Shown: positions 41,590 to 52,426 of the stretch, one piece after another
How positions within the stretch are numbered: the stretch's first letter is position 1
Layout of the letters: each line of letters begins with the position of its first letter
NCBI RefSeq assembly: GCF_963576675.1
Contig: NC_088913.1
Coordinates: forward strand, 75,453,001 to 75,517,000
Origin: Euphorbia lathyris
Lineage: Eukaryota; Streptophyta; Magnoliopsida; Malpighiales; Euphorbiaceae
Length of the DNA: 64,000 bases
Reading direction: 5' to 3'
The notes under the pieces: model-generated
Told to the model about the DNA's origin: nothing
Seen by the model: only the letters and a program-made list of their open reading frames with translations
The model's database searches: none
Made by a program: the position numbers and the translations under genes

Positions 41590-42712
41590 AATTATTTAAA
41601 ACAATCATGTTTGGATCCATATCAGACGTATCTTTTTCTAGAAAATCGAAATCTTTGGCTCTAATCTCTTCGGTTTGATTACGAAGAAATGTTACCCCTT
41701 GATCCGCTAATAGTTGGTTTATTCTAATTTTTTCCTTTTGTAATTCCATAAAAAATTCCTTTTCTACCAAGTTCGAAGATGCACCCGCCTTTTGTTTTCC
41801 TTTAGCAGCTTTTTTAGTGGTCGTCTGTCCTATTGGACGTTGAGGAAATGATTGTACATCGTTTATTGATTCGTTAGTTGAACTGTATTCTCCCGTGGAT
41901 GAAAGCTTCGTTCTTTTTGTAGAATTTCTGTTGTTGTGTTTTTCTGTAAAGGCGAGTCATTTGGGTTCGTCTTTCATTATCTGCCAACAGTGAAGAAATG
42001 GAAATTTAGAGCCATGCCTTTGGACATACAATTCTTCGGCCTTTTCAATAATTTGTGAATCCGAATGCCCGCTCAGTTTCAATTGGACAATGTCGGAATA
42101 ACACCCAACAAAATCACTAATTGTTTTACTCATTTTGTAAAATTTTGTTGAAGCCGTATTCTCCTTTATTAAAGAAGGACCTTCGGGCCTCTAAATATTG
42201 TAGTGGTTGGTAATCCTCTTCCAAAAATCCCCCATCTGTTGATTCGTACCCACAATTGCATCGTTTGCAATTGTCAACCAACTAGTACATAAAAAATTTT
42301 CAAGTGTATTAGTCCACTTGAACCTCGTTATTGACCCGCCCACGACTTGTGCTTGTTGTTCCGTTACTTCAACGCACTCATCAACCGAACCCGTCTTTGT
42401 AGCTTCGACATTAATTGGAACTTGACCCATATACGGATCATTAGGAAAAGACCCACGGGGGTAATACATCGGCCTCCCTTGATAATTTCCCGGTATATTC
42501 ATATACGGGTGAGGGAATTCAGGACTAAATAAGTTTTAGGGGTTCGGGGGATAATACATGTACGGATCATAAAATGGTCGTGGAATTGGCCTAATAGGAG
42601 ACCTTTCAGTTGGCGTGTTTGGATTCGGTGACTGAGAATTTTGCGTTTCGGGACTTTGGGTGTTTGGGACTTGAGAATAATACTGGCTAAAATAATCAGA
42701 ATTGTTCTCCAT
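41590..42712 (-). pseudogene. PIF/Harbinger ORF1 (Myb/SANT-like), decayed
   Basis: From ATG at 42,712 comes a Pro/Gln/Asn-rich N-terminus, then a trihelix/SANT-like region (FKWTNTLENFLCTSWLTI, NQQMGDFWKRITNHYN). A Lys-rich segment and a C-terminal coiled coil follow (KEFFMELQKEKIRINQLL). This is the partner ORF of PIF/Harbinger elements, needed together with the transposase. Stops at about 42,535, 42,191 and 41,960 break an otherwise continuous frame. Confidence 0.72.
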
Positions 42713-44106
42713 TGATAACTAAGATAAAAGAAGGAAAAAATTAGGGAGAATAGAAATTTTTTGTAAGGAGAAATGAAGATTTATGTTGCTTTTATAGTTT
42801 AATTTTACAAATTTCAAATATATGGCTGTTGATTGTAAAAAAAACAATAAGGATTTTTATGAAATTTTTTCATAAAATGGTAATATTACCGTTGCAATTG
42901 GTAGAAGAGTTTCTTTGTGGAACTTTGAATGAAATTAACTTTTACTCCTGGAATAAATAAAAAAATAAATGCATATCTCTCAAAAAAAATGTTACAGGTA
43001 TATAGGTGAAATAAAAAAGTAAAGAATGGGATGGGAGATATTCGTAGAAGCATGGGATGAGAAACATTCTCACTTTATCACTGCCCAACACACAACCATG
43101 GGCGTCTGACGCGCTGTGTCTGGCGCGTGTCAGACACGCGCCTGACGCAGCCAATCAGACGCCACTGTGCGTGATGGGCAGTGATAATGGTTTTGAGACT
43201 TTAAATTCAGAAGAAAGCAAATCAGTTGTAAACAATATTAGTTAGAAACTATTTTTGGTGACATACCCCATAATGTCTGGTTACAACTTTTAGTGAAAAG
43301 TTACAACATTTTCACCTCAGTAAGGATGCTCTAATTAGTCTTGCTCTCTATGGGATAGCTTAATCCTTTTGCTCTTAAAATTGTACATACTCAGCATGCT
43401 AGAGTTGTTATTTTATTTATAGCAATCTTAATACAAAATAATTCAACTAAATTGTGTGAAAACAATAAGTATTTAATTGGTTATTTATTTTGATAAAGAA
43501 AAACACAAAACAAATAAAATTAATTAGGTGGATTGTCATCCCAACACCTTTTGCAACTTTTTTTTTTATATATATTATTATTATTATAGTAGAATCATTT
43601 CCAACAATACACCCTAAAGACAAGCTACTTAGCTTAGTATATTAGCTATATCAGTAGCATTAAAAATCGCATTCAAAAACTTTTTAGTGACCACGTACCA
43701 ATACAGGATTGGTCCGCATGGACCAACTTTACACGTGCATACATAAATTTTTTTGCTAAATAGAACTCACTCAATTTTCATTTACGTATATATACATGCT
43801 ATCATTTGAATGGTCTAAAATCGATTTTTACATACCACTGTAAAACTTCTCAAAATTAAACTTTATTTGGACTACAAAAATAAAATTAAATCGTTTTGAA
43901 CAAACTTAGGAAAAACTTTCGCCTACCTTATATTAATCAACTTGGATTTTCTAATTAAATACAAATTCAATGAGTTAATTAACCACCATGAACTTAATTT
44001 GTCGAAAACAGGGGGGCTGAAACCATCTATAGTAGGGATAGTTCCAACGACCGATGTGGGGGTGGGGGGTGGGGGACGAGACCATCCATGGTAGGGGTAG
44101 TTCCGG
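42713..44106. other. AT-rich intergenic stretch with one GC-rich hairpin
   Basis: No gene is seen. The only structured part is the GC-rich inverted repeat at about 43,075-43,187. The rest is AT-rich with short homopolymers. Confidence 0.5.
43075..43187. repeat. GC-rich hairpin with TTATCACTGCCCA ends
   Basis: The left end TTATCACTGCCCAACAC is mirrored by GTGATGGGCAGTGATAA about 110 bases away. The inside is a second inverted repeat built from GGCGTCTGACGCG / CGCGCCTGACGC motifs. It looks like a very short MITE or the fused ends of a larger element. Confidence 0.6.
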
Positions 44107-45397
44107 TGGCCAGAGAGGAATTAGTGGATCTTCCTCCAGGAATGAAACCACTAAGCATAAGGCCAAATTGGTTATAAAAGATTATAGACAAAAAGAAGAT
44201 CTTGATTACTTTGACACATATTCTCTCGTGTCTATGATAATATCTATTAGGATGGTATTTGGAATTTACGCTTCACAAAATTTGAAGTACATCAGATTGA
44301 TGTTAGCTTTCCTAAATGGAGATCTAGATGAAGTGATCTACATGGAATAACCTAAAAGTTATGTAGCTCCAGATCAAGAAAGAAAGGTGTAAATTAGTGA
44401 AGTCTTTATATGGATTAAATCAAGTACGAAAACAATGACATAAAAAAATTGATGATTTCATAATGGTTAACGGCAATCAAATAAATGAATGTGACAAATG
44501 CATTTATGTCAAAACTACAAACAAAGGATATCATTCTATGTTTGTATGTTGAGGACATACTTGTTGTGGGAAGTAATGACAATATGGTAAAGAGTACTAA
44601 TGACATGTCAAACTTAGAGTTTGATATGAAAGATATGAGACTCACAGATATGATTTTGCGTATCCAAATCAAATATTCACCTAACAATCTCATCTTGAAT
44701 CTGTCTCACTATATGGACAAGATTATTGGCAGATTTAGTAAGGATGATTCTGGTTATATCATAACTCTAATCGAAACTAGCCAACATCTGTCCAAAAATA
44801 AAGGCCAAAGTGTTGACCAAGTAGAATACGTGAGGGTTATAGGAATTTCAATGTATCTCATGAGTTATACAAGGTATGATATTGCTCTTACTTCTAGCAA
44901 TTTAAGTGGATGCACGAGTAATCCAGGGGAAATCCACTGGAAATCCATTGTTAGAATACTTCAATATTTATGGTACACGCATGATTATAGATTGCACTAC
45001 ACGAGAGAAGTATTATGTTAAAAGGACGAGTGTATGCATGTTTACTCTAGCAAGAGGGACAATATCTTGGAAATCCTTAAGGAAAACGGTTATAATCAGA
45101 TCCACTGTGGAGTATGAGTTTGTAGAGTTGGACAAAGTCAGAGAAGAAGTCGAGTCTCTACCAAGCTTCTTAGAGGACATTCTTGTATGGTCAAAACATG
45201 TGCCCACAATTTGTATATATTATGATAATCAAACTACGATTAAGAGAGCACATAACACGATATATAACAATAAATATCGACACATGTTTCGTCGACATAA
45301 CATTTTTAGACAATTAATCTCAATGGGTGTTATCTCTGTTGATTTTGTTATATCAAAGGATGATAATGCAGATCCGCTAACCAAAGGGTTAAACTAA
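44107..45397 (+). pseudogene. Decayed Copia RT/RNase H fragment
   Basis: The plus strand reads Copia RT (KAKLVIKDYRQKEDLDYFDTYS, FLNGDLDEVIYME) and, after several stops and shifts, [15 protein letters not shown] (Val-Glu-Asp where VDD is usual). RNase H follows with VEYEFVELDKV and the tail KYRHMFRRHNI and DDNADPLTKGLN. It is much older than the minus-strand Copia element. No LTR was recognised. Post-RNase H sequence may continue to about 45,780. Confidence 0.8.
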
Positions 45398-45780
45398 GAT
45401 CAAGTTTAAAAAGCATCGAGAGCAATGAGACGAAATACCATTAGAATTTAAGGCGTTATGTGAATGAAAACTCTACTTTTGTTGACTGGAGATCCCAAGA
45501 TCTAGGTTCAAAGAGACATATAATTGCATAAACCCTGTGTTGTCACTGTGGGTGTTAAATCCAAGTCCATTCCTATAATGTAAACAATGATATAAAAACA
45601 AAAAAAAGTAAAGATATGCTTTAATGATACATTATGCATCAGAATTCTGAGCAATAAAAATCACCTATGTGAGAGTGGGGTTGTTTCGAATGAAACTAAT
45701 TAGGCTTAGTGCTCTAAAAATCTTACAGAACCAAAGGATGTTCATGACCATAACGAACAATAACCATGAGAACCAAAAAT

Positions 45781-46205
45781 TAGGGGTGTGTATTAGTTCA
45801 GTTTAAACCGTATACCGAACCGAACCGATTGAATTCGGTTTTTCGGTTCATTTTTTTAACATTTTGTTTCGGTGTCAGATTTAATTTTAAGTGTATTTCG
45901 ATATTTCAAACCAAACCGAATTACCCATATTTTACATTCTTATATATAAACACGCACATATATTTGGTTTTACAAGTTTTTTTTATTGTTAAGATAATAA
46001 CTGAATATAGATATATTTTGAAAGTATTTCAATTTTTGTTCTTGTTGAGGTGAATTTAATGAGAAAATATAGCAGTTCTTATTTGTTATTTTTAACTTAA
46101 CTCGGTTTGTTTGGTTTAAACTGAACCGAACCTCATATTTTTGATTTGGTTTTAATTTGGTTTTACCTATTATTCGGTTCGGTTTTATACTGATCCACAT
46201 CCTTA
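45781..46205. mobile_element. Old hAT-like MITE
   Basis: The left end TAGGGGTGTG and right end CATCCTTA are imperfect inverse copies. Subterminal GGTTCGGTTT / AACCGAACCGA motifs are abundant, as in the MITE at 15,283. The flanking octamers (CCAAAAAT and CAAAAAAA) agree at six of eight places. Its right half is duplicated at 46,757-46,990. Confidence 0.6.
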
Positions 46206-46231
46206 CAAAAAAACTGTGTTATTTTGATATT

Positions 46232-46757
46232 GGCTTAATACATCATTTGCCACCTGAACTTGTCCAAAATGATTGGTTGGCCCCCTGAACTTTCAAAATG
46301 TTTCGATAGCCCCCTGAACTTGCATAAACTGTTCAGTTAGCCCCCTGAATTTGCGTAAAATATAATCAATTAATCATTCGGTTGTAAAAAAGTAAGTCAC
46401 ATACGGAAAATATGTTACACGTGCCTTAGAATGTTATTACATACTTCACAAAATAGATTAAAACATGTTAAAAAAGAATTTCTTATTTATGCAACTATAA
46501 AACATTTTCTTCTCTAATATTATAATCGCATACCCCGATCTTTGTTGTTTTACTTTTTAAAGATGCGTGTAACATATCTTCTGCATTTAACTTACTTTTT
46601 TACAACCGAGTGGGTAATTGATTACATTTTATGCAAGTTTAGGGGGCTAACTGAACATTTTATGCAAGTTCAGGGGGCTATCGAGATACTTTGAAAGTTC
46701 AGGAGATCAATCAACCATTTTGGACAAGTTCAGGGGGCAAATGATGTATTAAGCCTA
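46232..46757. mobile_element. Foldback MITE with GGCTTAATACATCATTTGCC ends
   Basis: Long terminal inverted repeats begin GGCTTAATACATCATTTGCC and carry CCCCCTGAACTT and TTCAGGGGGC motifs in several inverted copies. The interior is about 500 bp, AT-rich and non-coding. It is related to the element at 48,574. It sits exactly between two direct copies of hAT-MITE sequence. Confidence 0.75.
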
Positions 46758-47560
46758 ACTGAATATAGATATATTTTGAAAGTATTACAATTTTTGTTCT
46801 TATTTAGGTGAATTTAATGAGAAAATATAGTGGTTCTTATTTGTTATTTTTAACTTAATTCGGTTTGTTTGGTTTAAACTGAATCGAACCTCATATTTTT
46901 TATTTGGTTTTAATTCGGTTTTACCTATTATTCGGTTCGGTTTTGTACTGATGCACATCCTTACAAAAAACTGTATTATTTTGATATTTTTGTGAAGTAT
47001 ATCATCGTTTACACAAACGATAAAATAGTTCAAAGACATCGTTAGCAGTGGCGGAGCCAGGAATTTAGACTTGAGGGGGCTAATTTTAGCCGTGCGGTTG
47101 ACGGTAAATTTTTTTAGCCTCCAACGCGTTAAAACTGTAAAAATGTCATCATTTTTTTTAGAAACTAGCATTAAACTAATAGAAAATTAAATATGTTTAT
47201 TTTTTTTAATGGTAAAGACATAATACGAATGAATTGAAAAGTGTTATCAAAATAAAGAGTCTATTTAAGTTAATTAATAATAGTAACATGTTTTTATAAT
47301 TATTGAAAAGTAAAGTTAAAATAAATAAAAACTTTCTAAAAGAAAATGGAGTCGAAAATATGATCTCTCAAATAGAAATATGCATCCTTAACAATCTTAT
47401 CTACCTTTAAACATTGAAATAATACAAATAGAGTCAATATATACTAATTTTAGGGGGTTACATGGGACAAATCGACTAGTACTCAAGGACGGAGCCGGTG
47501 GCCTGGGAGCTCCGGCCCCCTGAGCCCTGGGCTGGCTCGGCCCCTGATCATTAGTTAGCC
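46758..47560. repeat. Duplicated hAT-MITE half plus unclassified repeat
   Basis: The first 235 bases repeat 45,993-46,230 with a few percent divergence. After it, GTGGCGGAGCCAGGAATTT near 47,049 and ACGGAGCCGG near 47,490 look like ends of a further non-autonomous repeat. I could not define its borders. No gene is seen. Confidence 0.45.
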
Positions 47561-48573
47561 AGTAAAGTTTTTTTTGATAAAAATTGGAACGAGACAGAAT
47601 TTGGGCGGAGTGAGCACTTATGGCCCAAGAACGGATAAATCTGCAATATATTAATAAAAGAAAAAAAGTGAGTGTTTTTTTATTGTTGGATAAAAGGAAT
47701 AAGTAAAATTTGGAAAAAAAGTGAGTGTTTTTTATTGTTGGATAAAAGGAATAAGTAAAATTTGGTTTTTGATTTTAAAATAAAAACAAAAATGCAATCA
47801 ATCGTTCAAAACAGATTCTGAAACGGCTTTTAATGAAATGTTGCTACCATATTAAATGTTAAAGGCTATATATGTAGATTTGAAAAGATATTATATAATT
47901 TTTTCAAGGCATAAAGTATGTTTTGTTTTTAGAATCCTAAAAAGTTCATTTTCCTTTTAAAATAAACATTAAAAAGGAAAATCATGTACATGGCAATTTT
48001 TTTTTTTTTTGTCATTTATAAAAGCTCATCTTACTTTATTTTCGTTGCCCCTTTTGTAGTTATTTTTCTGTTTGATCTAGGATCATATTTTCCGTGATAA
48101 CTTCCACACACGATTCGAATTAGTCTATGCATCTTATATTATAAGAGACGATGATCAATTATGGTTAAACCTATTTTAAGGAAAATGATATACAGTAAAG
48201 CGTATATATAGGAATACTTTAGATAGAAATAATCTCTATTTTGTTATAAAAAACTCTGGTTCCAACTTGGTAATAACATCTATGACCAAACTCTATTTAA
48301 TAATAACCTCCCAATTGTTATACAAATAGTCTGGTCCCAAATGTATTTCTATATAGAAGTTTTATTGTAATCAAGTCTCAGATTGCTTTATTCTACTTTC
48401 AGTTCGCCAAAAGATTTAAAAAAAAATTATAATTTCAATTGATTTCTTGCATTTTCAGATTCATGATATTTTTACGTTCTTTTAATTATTGTATCCATAT
48501 TCCATTGTCTTTTTAGTTTAATAATTTCTAACACTTACGATCTATTTTTGTAAAGGAATTATAAAAATTTAGG
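47561..48573. other. AT-rich intergenic stretch
   Basis: A 41-base duplication of GTGAGTGTTTTTTATTGTTG-type sequence lies near 47,668-47,760. Otherwise there is nothing I can assign. Confidence 0.4.
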
Positions 48574-49006
48574 CTTAATATCTTCGCAATCCCCTTAACT
48601 TGTCCTTTTTTTCACTTTGCCACCGCAACTTAGACGACAATCTATTAGCCCCCAACTCAATAAAGATAACACTTCATGCTCTTTCCTATATGTCATTGAT
48701 TAGCTCTCTCAACTTACTTTGTGCATCCTATTAACCCCTCAATTTACCAAATGTAACACTTTATGCTCTTAGGTTTATATGTATTTTTCAACGCAATGAA
48801 GTAATGGTTCGCATCAAGAGGCATAAGGTATATTGGAATAGATACAAAAGGTGTCTTGGAATGTGTTACGTACTCCATGCCATTTAGGCACATACGGGAT
48901 ATGAAGTGTTACATTTGTTGAGTTAAGACGGCTAATAAGTCGTCCCCTAAGTTTAGGGGTAAAGTGAAAAAAGGGACTAAGTCGAGAGAGTTGCGAAGGT
49001 ATTAAG
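48574..49006. mobile_element. Mutator-like MITE with GGCTTAATA ends
   Basis: The end GGCTTAATATCTTCGCAA is mirrored by TTGCGAAGGTATTAAGCC. Flanking nonamers AAAAATTTA and AAACATTTA match at eight of nine positions, suggesting a 9-bp duplication as made by Mutator-like elements. There is no coding content. Confidence 0.65.
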
Positions 49007-51370
49007 CCAAACATTTATTAACATTTCAAAAATTAAGTTCGTAGTATTTTAGACTATTGGAGTATTATTAAAGAGATATTATATTTATACATCTGACGCA
49101 TCATGTCATTCGTGTATCGAGTGGAAGATTAGAAATTTTCGAGAAGGGGACAGTACGTATTGGCAAGAAAAAAACGAAAACAATGAGAAAAGATGAGAGG
49201 AGGAGATGATATATTATTTTTAGAATAGAGTTTTTATAATTTTTGGAGACTATGTTTAAGATTTTATTTCTTGTTCTAAAAATCCAGATAATAAGGAGAA
49301 TTTTAGGATAGAATATGGTTTACGGATTCAAAAGAAAATGAAAAAAATATCGTAATTTAGAAGAGATAAGTGGATAAATAAGATAATTAACATATTATTT
49401 GTAATAGACTTGATACATCAGGAGATAAGAGCTTGTTGGTGACCGAGATAAGAGCTTCCTTCCAAGGGAATGGGGTGCCTGGTTGAAAGCTGTTTTGAAG
49501 CAGGCGAAATACGGTGGTGCGGGGAGATTGCTGAGGATTCCTAAAGAGATTGCTTTCCATTTCATTATAACAAAATCTTGTTGGTGATTTAGGGGGCTCC
49601 TCCAGCATTTAGGTAGTGATAAAAAGAAACGTGATTATTTGGATCCACATGCCAATCATAATTCCAATTCAGTTATCTGTGTTAAAAAGGTGACCATACG
49701 TATAAACCCTGATTCTACGAATGTCATGCTAATCTATGTCTCCTCTAATGATCGTTGACCAAGTGAATGTTGATCTCTGTTAGGTTGTATTTTTATACAT
49801 CTTTTTATTTATTTTTAGAATTAAATTCATGCATACACATTTAGTTTTATATTAATTTTTTAGTTATTTCATTAGTTTATGTTATGGGACTCATTTGTGT
49901 TATTTTTCGTCGCTTTTAGGTGTTGTTCGAACAAAAAAATCAAGCAAAAATGGACTAAAATCCGCATAAATTTAGAGAGATGCAGTCGACCTTTGTTGTT
50001 GTCAGGTCCATATTGGACACTGTTTTAACTACCTTTGAGAACGTTCACTATATGAAGCATTTTTAAATCTATATCTGAAAACCTATGACATAATAAAAAA
50101 AAAATGGCATTTCCTTCAGGCAATTCTTATGCACCGCGAATGAGTTTTCTCAGTGTTTGAATCATGTAGTGCAACTTAATGATGCAGTATAAAATTCTTC
50201 TCAATAAGAAAGAGATTGATCCTAATGGTCCTTAACAAAAAATTTGAGAAAAAATTTCTACTATGGACCAAGATTGGTATTAGTCCATCTATTTTAGATA
50301 ATGTTACGTCAGTAGTAGTTGAAATAATATGACATCATCTAAAAATGAACATGATCAATACTAATCTTAGCCCATTGTACAAATTTTGATCTTCGAGAGG
50401 GTTGTCTTTTATCTCTTTTTTTTTTAAACAATTGTCTTTTGACCCTGTTTGATAAAGAGCTTTTAGGGGTAAAATTAGAGGTTTTAGCCACTTTAGAGGT
50501 TTTGACTAGTCAAACCTCTAATAGTGGTGTTTGGTAGAAATAAGGTTGAAAGAGTTTATTGGATCAAAAAAAGCTAATTTTGAAAAAGATCATTTAAGAG
50601 ATTTTTCAATTAGTTTATTGCTCCATCTTTTTTGAAATACATTTTTACCCCTATTTACTAACCTCTAAATTCAAATATTATCATGTCTTTATTTACCATT
50701 TTACAAAAACAGCTATTAACAATCAGGTAAGGTTTACCAAACAAGTTTACATAGAGGGTGTTTGTTTCAGCTTTTCGGATGAGCGTTTAGCGTTTCATTC
50801 CAAACCACAGGAAATATAGCGTTTGGTTAGGTTTATATAACCGAAGCGTTTAACATGTTCTCTGCAGTGTTCTGGAGCGTTTCACGAAAAGCTCCTATTT
50901 GGAGTTTTTCATAAACAACTGTTTGTAGTTATATGTTATTGATAAAATTATCCTTTTTATTTCCACAAGATATATTTATTCCTTAACATTATTTATATTT
51001 CTACAACATAATTACCGGGAGAACAAAGTTTTATTGCGTTCAATAAATTTTTATTTTTTTTATATAGATTATTTTTATTAATTTGTGTAGCATATTTTTT
51101 ATTTTATAATAGGATAAGGTGCAAAAATACTTCTAACATTTGTAGCTAAGAGCAATCTTACACTTAACATCTTAAATTGTGCAATTATACCCCTAATGTT
51201 GGCATCCAAAAGCAATTTTATGGACATTTTTTTTCACATTTTCCTTTTTATAATTTCATCGTTGATTAATTTAAAACATGTCCATTTTAGACATTTTAAA
51301 TCCGAACAGCAACAGTTCAATATAATTTTACCAAACACTAGTAATTAAACCATTAATAATAAACAGCTAA
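49007..51370. other. AT-rich intergenic stretch with a decayed MITE
   Basis: No gene is supported. At about 50,432-50,750 sequence starting GACCCTGTTTGATAAAGAGC resembles the reversed right half of the MITE at 51,371, so it is probably an older relative. The remainder is low-complexity AT-rich DNA. Confidence 0.4.
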
Positions 51371-51745
51371 TGGCCCTGTTTGGGAATTAGCTGTTAGCCG
51401 TTAGCTGTTAGCTGTTAGCTGATTACTTTAGCTGATTTGATTAGCTGTCTGTGTAGACATGTTTGGTAAAAATTAGCTGATTGATAATAGCGATTTGTGC
51501 AAAAAGACGATTAAAAGCATTAATTTTGGCGCAGGAGAAGAGGAAGTCTATCTATTAGGGTTAAAGAAGTCCATTAATTTTAATATTGCAAAACGCTAAT
51601 TGAAAAAGCTCCTAAAATGAGCTTTTTCTAAATTAGCGTTTTCATCCCAAACCTCTCTCCACCAAACACTCAAATCTGGTCAAACCTCTAAAGTTGGTCA
51701 AAACCGCTCTTTTTATCTCAAAACGCTCTTTACCAAATAGGGCCA
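51371..51745. mobile_element. hAT-like MITE, TGGCCCTGTTTGG ends
   Basis: The end TGGCCCTGTTTGG is mirrored by CCAAATAGGGCCA. Flanking octamers ACAGCTAA and ATAGCTTA agree at six of eight. The interior has tandem TTAGCTG units (GTTAGCTGTTAGCTGTTAGC) next to the left end. It lies about 1 kb upstream of the transporter gene. Confidence 0.6.
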
Positions 51746-52426
51746 ATAGCTTACTGTAACTGCAAATAGCTAACATCATCCACAACGGCTATTAGCTAAC
51801 AGCTGAACCAAACAGGTAAATAATCAGTTAACAGCTATTAGAACCTTTATCTTTGTAGTTGTTTATCCTTTGTGTCAAACTGTCTGAAAAGAGGGGAAAA
51901 AATAAAAAATAAAAAAATAATTGAATTACCATTTTTTTTTTAAATAAATGAATTTTAAAATACATGTTTTTCTTTTGGGAAGAAAAATCTAAACAATTAA
52001 TTGCGTGATACAAATATGGAGACTTGCAGAGAGAAAAGACAGATAGAGAGAATCCTGACCGTTTAACACGCGGACGGAAAATCTAAACCGTTCCTAAAAA
52101 CCAACTAGACAACGAAGAAGAAGGCGATTTCTTTGATTTTTGCATACCCACCCAATTGCGTTGATTGCAGAAAAAATTCAATTCGCCTCAAAAAGTCAAC
52201 TTTTTTATTTCGGATTTGATTTTTAATAATTTTAAAGATAGAATCTTTAGCAGTGATTGTGAGCTGGGAAAAGTCTCTATATATATCGTCGGAGACACTT
52301 GAATTAAGCAAGCTGGCTCCAAGGCATAATATTATTGTTGAGGAAGAAGAGAACATATCTCTATTGGTTGAAGAAACCAAGGGAATTTTTAATCACCATA
52401 ATTGCCACCAGAAGGAGCAGATAATA
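51746..52426 (+). promoter_or_regulatory. Upstream region and leader of the ProT gene
   Basis: CTATATATAT at about 52,274-52,283 could be the TATA box, with the ATG about 145 bases farther on. An open frame continues upstream of the ATG but has no in-frame ATG, so it is taken as leader. GA-rich sequence near 52,020-52,130 is also typical of a leader. The start site is not fixed. Confidence 0.4.

Noticed and set aside
45829..47171. Small open frames in the 45.8-47.2 kb repeats
   Set aside because: They fall in hAT-MITE sequence and its duplicate. The similar proteins at both places only reflect the DNA duplication.
49387..49608. 73-codon open frame on the minus strand
   Set aside because: No recognisable domain, no splice or promoter support, and isolated in AT-rich DNA.
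52253..52426. Upstream extension of ProT exon 1 by 58 residues
   Set aside because: The frame is open, but its first codon would be GTG and there is no in-frame ATG. ATG 52,427 gives the usual ProT length.
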